Source: an uncultured Paracoccaceae bacterium (lineage in GTDB: Bacteria > Pseudomonadota > Alphaproteobacteria > Rhodobacterales > Rhodobacteraceae). Taken from it: a DNA stretch of 60,251 nt. The notes below the pieces were generated by a model. That model saw only the letters and a list, made by a program, of their open reading frames with translations, was not told the DNA's origin and ran no database searches. Shown here in pieces: positions 42,324 to 50,395 of the stretch. The stretch's first letter is position 1. Every line of letters starts with the position of its first letter. The translations under genes and the position numbers were made by a program. The stretch covers positions 1-60,251 of the forward strand of contig CAKZRP010000044.1 in assembly GCA_937146765.1 (NCBI GenBank). Reading direction: 5' to 3'.

Positions 42324-42343
42324 GACTATTGGTTGGGTCTGGG
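42324..42343 (+). promoter_or_regulatory. Candidate regulon motif upstream of Bug3
   Basis: GACTATTGGTTGGGTCTGGG matches GACTATTGTTTGGG at 45216-45229 in 13 of 14 positions. Its reverse complement contains CAGACCCAACC, one base different from CAGACCAAACC at 9889 and 41157. It is 85-104 bp upstream of Bug3. Confidence 0.45.
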
Positions 42344-42516
42344 CGAACAGATGCTTCTAGCGCTGATGTTCCTGTATCATTGTCTCATATGGCGACATTG
42401 AGCATACTGGGCTTGAACGGTTCGGCGGGGTGATTGTTGCATCTTTGTTCAAGATTGATGCAGGTTACTGCTCGTTGCTCGGGCCGGAATACCTAAAACG
42501 AACTGGGAGAACTGAT

Positions 42517-43242
42517 ATGCAATCGGGCAAGCAAAGCCGTAGTTTCGTTCTGATTCACGGGGCTGGACATGGCGGCTGGATGTGGAAGAAGGTCCGGGAT
42601 CAACTTCAGGCGAAAGGTCACCGCGTCTTTACCCCGACGCTGACCGGGCTCGGCGAACGATCCCACCTGATGAGCGGAGATATCACCCTGCAGACCCATA
42701 TCGAAGATGTCGTGAACGTTTTCAAATGGGAAGACCTGACCGATGCGGTTCTGGTCGGTCATTCTTACGCGGGCTGGGTCGTAACCGGCGCGATGGAATA
42801 TCTCGAAGACCGGGTCTCGGCCATCGTCTACTTGGATGCGTTCCTGCCGGATGACGGCCAACGCGGGATGGACTTCCTGAACGAACAGCAAACGGCTGCC
42901 TTTGAGGAAGCGAGGGCAAAGGGTGATGTCTCGCGTCCGGGTCCGACCGCAAAGGCGCTGCGCATCCAGTCCGAAGAGGATGCCGCATGGGTCGATTCCA
43001 AGATCACCCAGCAACCCATCGGCGTATCCCTGCAGGCGCTGGACTTGACGGGTGCCCGTGACCGCGTGCCGAAAAAACTCTATGTCCGCGCACCGTTGTT
43101 CCCGCAGCCACGCTTTGACGCGGCGCTGGAACGTTGCCAAGCGGACGAGAGCTGGAAGACCATCGTCATGGACACCTGCGGCCATGATCCGATGATCGAC
43201 GATCCGGAGGCCGTCGTTGCCATGCTCGAGGATATGCTTTGA
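42517..43242 (+). CDS. Alpha/beta hydrolase (esterase-like)
   Basis: A 241-residue esterase-type alpha/beta-hydrolase. FVLIHGAGHGGWMWKKV (10-26) is the oxyanion region, the nucleophile is S83 in VGHSYAGWV and the catalytic histidine is in DTCGHDPMIDDPE. This resembles the plant MES/hydroxynitrile-lyase-like and bacterial EstC-type group. The ATG at 42517 is preferred because CTGGGAGA lies 6 nt before it. Its stop overlaps the TTG start of the next gene, which therefore appears translationally coupled. Substrate unknown. Confidence 0.85.
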   Translation: MQSGKQSRSFVLIHGAGHGGWMWKKVRDQLQAKGHRVFTPTLTGLGERSHLMSGDITLQTHIEDVVNVFKWEDLTDAVLVGHSYAGWVVTGAMEYLEDRVSAIVYLDAFLPDDGQRGMDFLNEQQTAAFEEARAKGDVSRPGPTAKALRIQSEEDAAWVDSKITQQPIGVSLQALDLTGARDRVPKKLYVRAPLFPQPRFDAALERCQADESWKTIVMDTCGHDPMIDDPEAVVAMLEDML

Positions 43243-43931
43243 ACAGGGCAACCACCATTCTGGCACCGGCGGCCTTTGCGTCGGCGCTGAACAGGCTGGC
43301 GCAGGAGCGGGAGCCAGGGCTGGTAACTTTCACCTACGGCCCCGCCACCGGCCCCGCACCAGGCAGTATCACCAGCCGGTTGCAGGCCGGCGAGCGCTTT
43401 GACCTCGTCATCCTGCCGGCGGCTCTGGCTATGAAAGAGATCACGGCCGGGCGACTGATCGGGTCGCCGGTTCGCGTCTTTGCCTCGACCGTCGCCTTCT
43501 GCGTGCCCGAAGGGGCCGAGGTCCCGGATCTATCGACGGAAGCGGGCCTGTGGAAAGCCCTGTCCGATGCCCCGTCGATCGGCCTGTCGGCAGCGGGCAG
43601 CGGCCGGTTCTTCCGCGAGGTTCTGCTGCCCCGGTGCGACCAGGCGGATGCGCTGTCGGCAAAACTCAGGACGATCACGGACCGCCCGGTTGGGCAGGCC
43701 GTCGCTGACGGTTTGGTCGCGTTTGGGTTCCAGCAAAAAGCGGAACTTCTGGAGGTGGTGGGCATCGCCGTGATCGACGATCTGGCTGATCCAGCCCGCA
43801 ACGACACCTGGCTTGTCGCGGTGCAGGGCGCGCAGGGGCAGGCGGATGCCGCGGCGACGCTGTTGGAAGACCTGGGCTCTCCGCGCGGGCAGGACATCCT
43901 GACTGCGCATGGTCTGACACCGGCCGCCTGA
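43239..43931 (+). CDS. Cytoplasmic ModA-like substrate-binding-domain protein
   Basis: A 230-residue protein with the fold pattern of ModA-type binding proteins (TILAPAAFASALNRLA at the start, SITSRLQAGERFDLVILPAALAMKEI, GSGRFFREVLLP). There is no signal peptide, so it is probably cytoplasmic, unlike usual transport proteins. It starts with TTG at 43239, inside the esterase stop region, with GAGGA about 7 nt upstream. It may be a ligand sensor or an enzyme partner of the esterase; no ABC permease is adjacent. Confidence 0.75.
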   Translation: MNRATTILAPAAFASALNRLAQEREPGLVTFTYGPATGPAPGSITSRLQAGERFDLVILPAALAMKEITAGRLIGSPVRVFASTVAFCVPEGAEVPDLSTEAGLWKALSDAPSIGLSAAGSGRFFREVLLPRCDQADALSAKLRTITDRPVGQAVADGLVAFGFQQKAELLEVVGIAVIDDLADPARNDTWLVAVQGAQGQADAAATLLEDLGSPRGQDILTAHGLTPAA

Positions 43932-43986
43932 GAGGCAAAACCTCTGTCGGCAAGCCAGATCCCGGCAGGGTTCAGGCTTGTGGCCG

Positions 43987-45154
43987 TTAGGACGACGCCA
44001 GGGCGCGAGGCGGGCGCTGGTCGAAACGACGGTCGAAGATGCCTTCGGCAATGCGGTTCTTCATGATCTCGACCGACCCGCCCGCAATCATCCAGCCCCG
44101 CGTCCGGCGCAGGCAGTATTGCGCGGTGCTTTCGCAGGAAAAGCCCAAACCCCCCAGGATCTGAACGGCCTCGTTGGCGGCGAAATAGCCCGCCTCGTTG
44201 CAGGCCAGTTTTGCCAGGGCGGTTTCATGCGCCGAGGGCAATCCCGCCCGCACTGTTTACTGCCGCGCGCATCAGCAGGAGCTGCGCCGCTTCCAGTTTC
44301 AGTTCCATCTCTGCGAATTTCCATTGCAGACCCTGGAATTCGCTCAGCGGCCGCCCGAACTGCTTGCGAGTCAATGCGTGGTCGCGCGCAAGGGTGAAGG
44401 CGTGCCGCCCGACAGCCACCGCCCGCGCCGCATTGCCAAGGCGTTCGACGTTGAAACCGGCGATCTGCTTCCTGAATCCGCCCGCGCCCAGCAGGACATT
44501 CTCTTTCGGAATCCGGACGTTGTCGAAATAAAGCGGCGACCAGTCCTCGCCGTTCATGAAGGCAGATGGCCTGCCGATCTCAAAGCCTGGCGTGCCACGT
44601 TCGATCAGCACCGACCCGATGCCATCCGTGCCGGGACCGAATCGCACGTAAACAAGGAACAGGTTCGCCAAGCTGCTATGCGTGCCAAAGATCTTGGTTC
44701 CATTGATGATGAAGTCGTCGCCCTCTGCCATGGCTGTCGTCGCCAGCTCTGTCACGGCGGACCCGGCATCCGGTTCGGTCATGCCCAGGGAAATCAAGGC
44801 TTTGCCAGCCAGGATATCAGATAGGTAGCGCGCCTTTTGCTCTGACGTCGCATATTCGACGAAGGTTCGCACGGGTCCAAAGTTGGCGGCCTGGATCACG
44901 TCGCCCGACTTGGGGCAGGCCTGCGCGACGGCTTGAATTGCGAGGATGGCCTCGACGAGGCTGCCGCCCATACCGCCGTCTTCCTCGGCGAATAGGATTC
45001 CCAGCAGGCCCATGTCTGCAAACTTGGCCGCGACATCCCAGGGGTAGTCTTCTGACGCTGCCCGCTCGCTGGCCTTCGGAGCGAGTTCGGTTCTTGCAAA
45101 CCGGGTGACCGTATTGTGAAATATCTGCTGGTCTTCGTTCAGCTTGAAGTCCAT
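43987..45154 (-). pseudogene. Acyl-CoA dehydrogenase with a single-base frameshift
   Basis: Two overlapping frames together encode a normal acyl-CoA dehydrogenase of about 388 residues. The first (45154-44225) covers residues 1-309 with MTEPDAGSAVTELATTAM and KIFGTHSSLANLFLVYVRFG, then runs to a stop after MRAAVNSAGGIALGA. The second continues with GLPSAHETALAKLACNEAGYF and the C-terminal active-site region AVQILGGLGFSCE. Removing one G from GGGCGGGA (plus-strand CCCGCCC, 44243-44249) restores the frame. It is either a recent inactivating mutation or a sequencing error in a G-run. AAGGA lies upstream of the start. Confidence 0.88.
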
Positions 45155-45495
45155 GGTCCAATCCTTTTTCCGTGATACGTCCGATCATAGACGTGGATGT
45201 GCGGGCGACTTAACTGACTATTGTTTGGGCGTTGGGTGCCTAGAGTTTTGCCAGCATCCTTTGTCTTGGTCCGATGCGGTAAGCAAGCTGACTGAATGTC
45301 CCGACACATCCGTGACGCAGATCTGGAAAGCTCTGGTCTGAATGACAGCAGAGATCCGCGCTGGCGCGCGCGGAACGCATTTAGTCACTTGCCATGCCAG
45401 GGCATCGACGGGCTGCGCCCGCTCCTCCCTGTCCTGTCTCTTTTCATTTGATTGATCCGCCTGGCATCCGGTCGGCACTCTGAACACGGGTTCTG
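45155..45495. other. Non-coding region between acyl-CoA dehydrogenase and truncated exporter
   Basis: 341 bp with no recognisable gene. It holds the acyl-CoA dehydrogenase promoter, including GACTATTGTTTGGG at 45216, and probably a deletion scar where the N-terminal half of the exporter was lost. No IS end could be identified. Confidence 0.45.
45216..45231 (+). promoter_or_regulatory. Candidate regulon motif upstream of acyl-CoA dehydrogenase
   Basis: GACTATTGTTTGGGCG matches the site upstream of Bug3 (42324) in 13 of 16 positions without gaps. It is 62-77 bp upstream of the acyl-CoA dehydrogenase start. Confidence 0.45.
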
Positions 45496-46470
45496 ATGCC
45501 GCTGCGCGTCAACCTCCACGGAGAAATCCGGTTCCTCCCACGCGAAGCGCGGGTCCCTCCCAATTTCACCGTTCCAGGGCAGATCGTCATGACACAGGGC
45601 GTCGCGGTGTTGATTTTCGCGCTGTCTGCCTATTTCGCCGGTGCGGTGACGCTGGGCGGGTTGACGCAGCTTTCGGGCGCCTTCGGGCGGGTGACGCAGA
45701 CCCTGAGCTGGTTCATCTTCTCCTATCGCGAACTGGCGGAATTCGCGGCGGTGGCGCAAAGCCTGGACGATCTGATGACCGCCGCCGGGGCACCGGGGCC
45801 GATGGCGGGCGCGGCACGCGACTTCCGGCAGGACCGCTCTGCCGATGGCGCCCTGCACGTCAGCGGGCTGCACCTTCAGACGCCGCAGGGCCGCTGGCTT
45901 GTCCCCGTGCCGGACCGCGTGGTGCACCCGGGCGAGCGCATCTGGATCAACGGAGTCTCGGGGCAGGGGAAAAGCACGCTGCTGGCGGCGCTGTCGGGTC
46001 TGTGGTGTTACGGCAAGGGCCGGATCGCCACGCCCGCGTCCGAAATGGTCTTTCTGCCGCAAAAGCCGCATCTGGACAGCGATGGGCTGGCCGGGGCGGC
46101 CTGTTACCCACGCGATCCCGGCGACTTTGCCCCCGACCGGATTGCCGAGGTCCTGAAACAGGTCGGCCTGGAGCATCGGCTCGACCGGTTGGATGAGGCC
46201 GGGCCGGGCGCTTTGGAGGGCTTGTCGATGGGCGAACGCCAACGGCTGGTTCTGGCGCGGGTGCTGCTCTTGCGGCCCGATTGGATCATTCTGGACGAGG
46301 CGACCTCGTCCCTCGATGCCTTGGTCGAGGCGGAGCTGTTGTCATTGATCCGCCGAGACTTGCCCGAGGCGACGATTCTATGCGTGTCACACCGGGATCC
46401 GGCGGCGCTTGGGGTGCATTCGGTCTGGTGTATCGGGGAGGGGGAGCGTGATGACCGAAAGACGGCATGA
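45496..46470 (+). pseudogene. 5'-truncated SbmA/YddA-type ABC exporter (ATPase half)
   Basis: 324 residues that begin in the middle of a transmembrane domain. AYFAGAVTLGGLTQLSGAFGRVTQTLSWF is the conserved end of the SbmA/BacA-type (ABC_membrane_2) transmembrane domain, followed by an ATPase with Walker A GVSGQGKSTL, signature LSMGERQRLVLAR and Walker B WIILDEATSSLD. Intact proteins are about 580-600 residues; roughly the first 250 are absent here, and no matching sequence is seen upstream. The ATPase itself is uninterrupted. These transporters move vitamin B12-like, peptide or bleomycin-type compounds. Probably a non-functional remnant. Confidence 0.8.
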
Positions 46471-46692
46471 GCCTGGCGTCGACCATAAAGAGCGGGCATC
46501 GACCCGCTATTGGAGGTCTCCTTCGGGTGGGTGGCTGCAGGGTTGTCTGACGGGCGACCTGATGAAATTGCCTGTGCCGTTTGGCATGGCTCTTGCCGCT
46601 TCGTGTCCGGCGATCCGCCAGGTTAAACAATCGACCGAAGTTGAAATCAGGCGCGGCGACAGGCGCCGCACGAAGCCGAGAGGGGAGCGGAG

Positions 46693-47511
46693 ATGAAGGC
46701 AGGAGAATGGATCCGGCCGGGGCAGGAAACGGTGCTGGCATATGACACTGTGCTGCGCGAGGCCGCCGGGGCGCAAGCGGTTCTGCTGGGTGAAACCCAC
46801 GACCGGGCCGACAATCATCGTTGGCAGATGCATGTTGCCGCCGGGTTACTGGCGCATCGCCGCGATATCGTCCTGGGGTTCGAGATGTTTCCCAAGCGGC
46901 TGAACCCTGTTTTGGCTGAATGGGTCGCTGGCGGGCTGGACGAGGCCGCATTTCTGGAACGCGCGGAGTGGGGTCAGGTCTGGGCGTTCGATCCGGAGCT
47001 CTACATGCCGATCTTTCGCTTCTGCCGGGACTTCGGCATCGAGATGATCGGGCTGAACTGCCGTCGCGGGCTGGTGTCCGAAATCGGCAGGGACGGATGG
47101 GAGGCGATCCCGCCGGAGCTGTTGGAGGGGTTGACCCCCGCCGCGCCCGCAACGCCGGAATACCGACGCTTCCTGTTCGAGATCACCGGCGGCCTCCGAG
47201 AGGGCCGTAGGGCACAATCGCCCGAAGACCCGGCGTTCGACCGGTTCGTGCGGGCACAGCAAGTCTGGGACCGGGCCTTTGCCTGTCGCATTGCCGACCG
47301 CTGCCGCCAGCTGGATGCGCCGCTTGTGGTTGGCATCATCGGGCGCGGCCATCTGGAATTCCGGGGCGGCACGCCGCATCAGTTGAACGATCTGGGGCTG
47401 GAACATGTGAGTGTCCTGCTGCCTCATGATGCAGACCGCGAGACCGCCACCGGGCAGGCCGATGCGATGTGTGTCATGCCAGCATGGAGAGGGTCGGCCG
47501 ATAACGGATGA
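46693..47511 (+). CDS. ChaN-family haem-binding uptake-like protein
   Basis: A 272-residue protein of the ChaN/Tiki-like family. AVLLGETHDRADNHRWQMH near the N-terminus carries the GExHD motif, and VLGFEMFPKRLNPVLAEW and LVVGIIGRGHLEFRGGTPHQL are other blocks. In characterised homologues these residues bind metal or haem-like ligands. There is no signal peptide or lipobox here, unlike the ChaN lipoprotein, so it may be cytoplasmic. A GGGGAGCGGAG site precedes the ATG. It lies between a decayed exporter and an IS remnant, with no clear functional partner. Confidence 0.8.
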   Translation: MKAGEWIRPGQETVLAYDTVLREAAGAQAVLLGETHDRADNHRWQMHVAAGLLAHRRDIVLGFEMFPKRLNPVLAEWVAGGLDEAAFLERAEWGQVWAFDPELYMPIFRFCRDFGIEMIGLNCRRGLVSEIGRDGWEAIPPELLEGLTPAAPATPEYRRFLFEITGGLREGRRAQSPEDPAFDRFVRAQQVWDRAFACRIADRCRQLDAPLVVGIIGRGHLEFRGGTPHQLNDLGLEHVSVLLPHDADRETATGQADAMCVMPAWRGSADNG

Positions 47512-47639
47512 GGCGAGGTCACGGTTTTGGTCGATCTTGCGGGGATGCTTTGTGGCCTCAATGACAGCCCTTGTGATCGTGATCTGGTTGGTTCTGTCGT
47601 GGCTCGGCGTGGTTGTGCAGGTCGCTCAGGCATTTGCTC

Positions 47640-47872
47640 CGGTTGTCGACCACAATCGCAAGTTTCTGGCGCTATGCCGAGGCAATCATCAGATGGCGGT
47701 GCGGGCGGAGCAGGTTGACGGTCACGATGACGCGGGGCTTGCCCCAGCGGACGATCTGCCGTGACAGGAAAGGCTTCGCCGCCCGCGCAGGACGCCTTTG
47801 TTGCACGAGGTTGTCGAGACCCTCGCCGTTGCGATCGATAGCCCGCCACAGCCAATGCGTCATGCCACCGAT
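47640..47872 (-). pseudogene. IS6-family transposase, C-terminal fragment
   Basis: The minus strand reads IGGMTHWLWRAIDRNGE, then LVQQRRPARAAKPF and WGKPRVIVTV, the middle of an IS6 DDE domain. It then jumps to LLRPHRHLMIASA, stop, RQKL, which resembles the extreme C-terminus of the family. About 75 residues, including the expected region with the last catalytic residue, are missing, and there is an in-frame stop. It abuts the N-terminal fragment at 49872 exactly when the 2-kb insert is removed. Confidence 0.7.
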
Positions 47873-47929
47873 CGGGATGAGGCTTGGTGCATTGGTCGGT
47901 TTTGGGTATGAAGGGGGAGACGTATAGCG

Positions 47930-49765
47930 ATGACCGGATCGATCGGAAAGAGGTTGGCGGTGTTACGTGTTCTTGTTCTTGCTTGTGTTATGGCGCTCGC
48001 ATCGCTTCCAGCCCTGGCAGAGAAACGCACGGCGTTCATCGTCGGGAACGCCGCCTACACCAACGCGCTGCCGCTGGCCAACCCGGTCAATGACGCGAGA
48101 TTGGTGGCCGCCACACTCGAAGGGCTGGGCTTCGACGTCACGCTGGCGACCGACCTGACTCGGGTGGGGCTGGCAGCCGAGTTTTCGGCCTTTCTCGACC
48201 GGACCCTGGGCGCGGACGTGACGCTGTTCTATTACGCCGGCCACGGGATGCAGTTCGAGGGGCGGAACTACCTGCTTGGCACCGACGCCGCACTGCGCAG
48301 CGCCTTCGACGTGCAGAGTGAGGCGCTCCCGCTCGACCGGATCGTGCAGATGTTAGAAGAGAAAGCACGCGCCGCGCTTGTCTTTGTCGACGCCTGCCGG
48401 GACAACCCGCTGGCAACACAGTTCTACACGCAGAACTTCTCGCCCACCCGGGCGCTGGCAACGCGAGGCCTGGCACCGATGTCGGAGCGCTTCCAGGGCT
48501 CGATGCTGATGTTCGCGGCCTCGCCCGGGCAAGTGGCCTATGACGGTGCCTTGGGCAATTCGCCGTTCACGCAGGCGCTTGCGAAGCATCTGCCGACCGA
48601 GAACGTCGAGATCCTGACACTGATGAAGCGTGTGATCCGCGACGTGAAGGCCGAGACCGAGGACAAGCAGGTGCCGACTGTGACGAACGACTTGGCGCTG
48701 GAGGTCTACCTGAACCTCGGAGAAGGCGGAGAGGGCGCTGCTCTTGCGGCGGGGCAGGAAGAGGCAATCTTCGAGGCGGCGCTGGCGATCAATTCTGAGA
48801 GGGCGTGGGACATCTATCTACAGCGCTTCCCATCGGGCGCGATGCGGGACCTGGCGCTGGCGGCGCGCGAGGATCTGACAGCCGAGGCGCTGGCTGGCGC
48901 CCCAGGCAGCGTCGTGAGCGACACTGGTCGCATAACCGTTGCGCGCGAGGCGGCTGCCGCTGCGGAACGCTCATTGGGGCTTTCGCCAGACAACGCGCGG
49001 GCCGTTCAAGCGGCACTGAACGCGCGTGGCTACGATGCGGGGTCGCAGGACGGCGTTTTCGGGACGCGAACGCGGCGAGCCATCGCGGATTTCCAGGCCG
49101 CGGCGGGTTTGCCGTCTACCGGCGTGGTGACGAAGGGAACGGCAAAGGCGTTGGGCATCGCACTGACCGAGTTCGAGGAGAGCGACCGGAAGATCTACGT
49201 GTCGAAAAATGCTCGTCGCTACGACCCGGCACAATTGGCACTGATCGAAGATGATTCACGGCTGATCAAGGCGGCGCGGGTGCTCGACGGCAAGGAGTTC
49301 GTCTACGGTTTTTTTGAGGGACGGCTTTATGTCGGGCTCTTAAACTGGACGTGGGAAGACTACGAGGCCGCTAAGAAGATCGCCGAGGACGTCGGTGGCT
49401 ACCTCGCGACCCTTACCTCCGCGGACGAGAATGCCTTCGCTTTTGAACTGGTCCGATATGACCGACGCTTCTGGAAGGGTCACAGCACCCGGAGCGACAC
49501 CACCACCTTCGGTCCGACTTTTGGTCTCTTCCAGATCGACGGAGCGCGAGAACCGGATGGTGGGTGGCAGTGGGTCACCGGTGAGCCCATGACCTTCACC
49601 AACTGGCTACCCGGTTCGCCGATCAATGCGAACGGCAATTCCAGCTATGGGGCCTTCATCTGGGACATATGGGGCAGAAACCTTCGACCAGACGGGACGT
49701 TTGCTGCCCCGACCTGGCATGATTTCTCGCATGCCACGCCATCGCTCCTCATCGAGATCGAGTAA
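47930..49765 (+). CDS. Caspase-like peptidase fused to peptidoglycan-binding and C-type-lectin domains
   Basis: A 611-residue protein in four parts. Residues 1-30 are a signal peptide (ending LASLPALA). Residues about 32-260 are a caspase-type C14 peptidase with the catalytic dyad H105 (YYAGHGMQ) and C156 (VFVDACRDNP), both intact. Residues about 350-410 are a peptidoglycan-binding domain (NARAVQAALNARGYDAGSQD). Residues about 462-611 match a C-type-lectin fold (TWEDYEAAKKIAEDVGGYLA, GGWQWVTGEPMTFTNWLPGS). It should be periplasmic or exported. The gene sits inside a split IS6 element, pointing to lateral acquisition. Its biological role is unknown; a cell-envelope-targeted protease is an inference. 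Confidence 0.88.
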   Translation: MTGSIGKRLAVLRVLVLACVMALASLPALAEKRTAFIVGNAAYTNALPLANPVNDARLVAATLEGLGFDVTLATDLTRVGLAAEFSAFLDRTLGADVTLFYYAGHGMQFEGRNYLLGTDAALRSAFDVQSEALPLDRIVQMLEEKARAALVFVDACRDNPLATQFYTQNFSPTRALATRGLAPMSERFQGSMLMFAASPGQVAYDGALGNSPFTQALAKHLPTENVEILTLMKRVIRDVKAETEDKQVPTVTNDLALEVYLNLGEGGEGAALAAGQEEAIFEAALAINSERAWDIYLQRFPSGAMRDLALAAREDLTAEALAGAPGSVVSDTGRITVAREAAAAAERSLGLSPDNARAVQAALNARGYDAGSQDGVFGTRTRRAIADFQAAAGLPSTGVVTKGTAKALGIALTEFEESDRKIYVSKNARRYDPAQLALIEDDSRLIKAARVLDGKEFVYGFFEGRLYVGLLNWTWEDYEAAKKIAEDVGGYLATLTSADENAFAFELVRYDRRFWKGHSTRSDTTTFGPTFGLFQIDGAREPDGGWQWVTGEPMTFTNWLPGSPINANGNSSYGAFIWDIWGRNLRPDGTFAAPTWHDFSHATPSLLIEIE

Positions 49766-49871
49766 TCGGTGCCACTTGGCCCTGAAACAAGCGAGCCGGA
49801 TACTAGGCTGAAGTTCACACATGCCGGGTCCGAGGATCTGCTATCTGCCGATTGATGTGGCCAAGATCAAA

Positions 49872-50141
49872 CGTGAGCGTCACGATGCCCTCATCGAGAT
49901 GCAAGATATCGCCAGGACGCGCCTGCCGTCGGCGCAAACTGCGGGCGATCCGGGGGCGGAACTTCATCACCCACCGTCGGATCGTCTCGTAGGAAACGTC
50001 GACGCCGTGCGCCAGGAGCATCTCCTCGACTGCGCGCAGGGAGAGGTTGCAGCGGACACAAAGCCAAACCGCTTGCAAGATGATTTCAGGTGGAAAGCGA
50101 TGACGCTTGTAGCTGATCGGGAGCGTCGTCATGCCCGACAC
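49872..50141 (-). pseudogene. IS6-family transposase, N-terminal fragment
   Basis: The minus strand begins MTTLPISYKRHRFPPEII (ATG at 50132, or GTG at 50141) and continues through LRAVEEMLLAHGVDVSYETI and RRWVMKFRPRIARSLRRR to ILHLDEGIVT, the first catalytic aspartate region of IS6 transposases. From 49877 downward the frame continues as unrelated LTFDLGHINRQIADP to a stop at 49815. The family sequence expected next (IGG-x-x-HWLWRA) is found at 47872. Confidence 0.8.
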
Positions 50142-50395
50142 CCAACCAAGGCGCCGGCGGGATCCATCCGATCTGTCAACGTGACAACACCCTGATTGAC
50201 ATCCAACGCTCTGGTTTTGAGTTATTTTTCTTGCTTGGGATTCCCTGATGCCAGGACCGGTCGGGTCACCCTGAGTCCTGCCTGAAGAAAAACATTAGTT
50301 ATCTGGTGACAACTCACCTCAACATTTGGATTTTATTTACTGTCACCACAACGGTGCAACCGGCGGGACCGGGACATGAAACAGGGAACATTCAC
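50142..50395. promoter_or_regulatory. Region upstream of the TRAP-TAXI operon
   Basis: 254 bp without a gene. The first 50 bp are the end of the IS6 element. From about 50200 it is AT-richer and should contain the TRAP operon promoter. No clear operator palindrome was found. The ribosome site ACAGGGA lies before the ATG at 50396. Confidence 0.45.

Larger units (their letters stand above)
47590..50192 (-). mobile_element. IS6-family element interrupted by the caspase gene
   Basis: The two halves of one IS6-family transposase read on the minus strand, the N-terminal half at 49872-50141 and the C-terminal half at 47640-47872. Between them is about 2.0 kb with the caspase-like gene on the plus strand. 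A possible right end is CTGTCAACGTGACAACACCC at 50173-50192 (minus strand GGGTGTTGTCACG). A possible left end is GGTTCTGTCGTGG at 47590-47602. Without the insert and allowing for an internal deletion, the element would be about 0.8 kb, normal for IS6. Ends are tentative. Confidence 0.6.

Noticed and set aside
46451..46696. Possible 81-residue gene between the truncated exporter and the ChaN-like gene
   Set aside because: Overlaps the exporter end, lacks recognisable motifs and has no convincing ribosome site; the gap is better called non-coding.
47411..47764. Plus-strand frame with one hydrophobic segment (ALVIVIWLVLSWLGVVV)
   Set aside because: It runs antisense to the IS6 transposase remnant and overlaps the ChaN-like gene; the hydrophobic stretch is likely incidental.
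47930..49765. Diversity-generating retroelement target (C-type-lectin fold variable protein)
   Set aside because: No reverse transcriptase or template repeat was seen within the window.
49872..49884. CGTGAGCGTCACG as the terminal repeat of the inserted caspase cassette
   Set aside because: A matching inverted copy at the other junction near 47873 was not found, so it cannot be called an element end.
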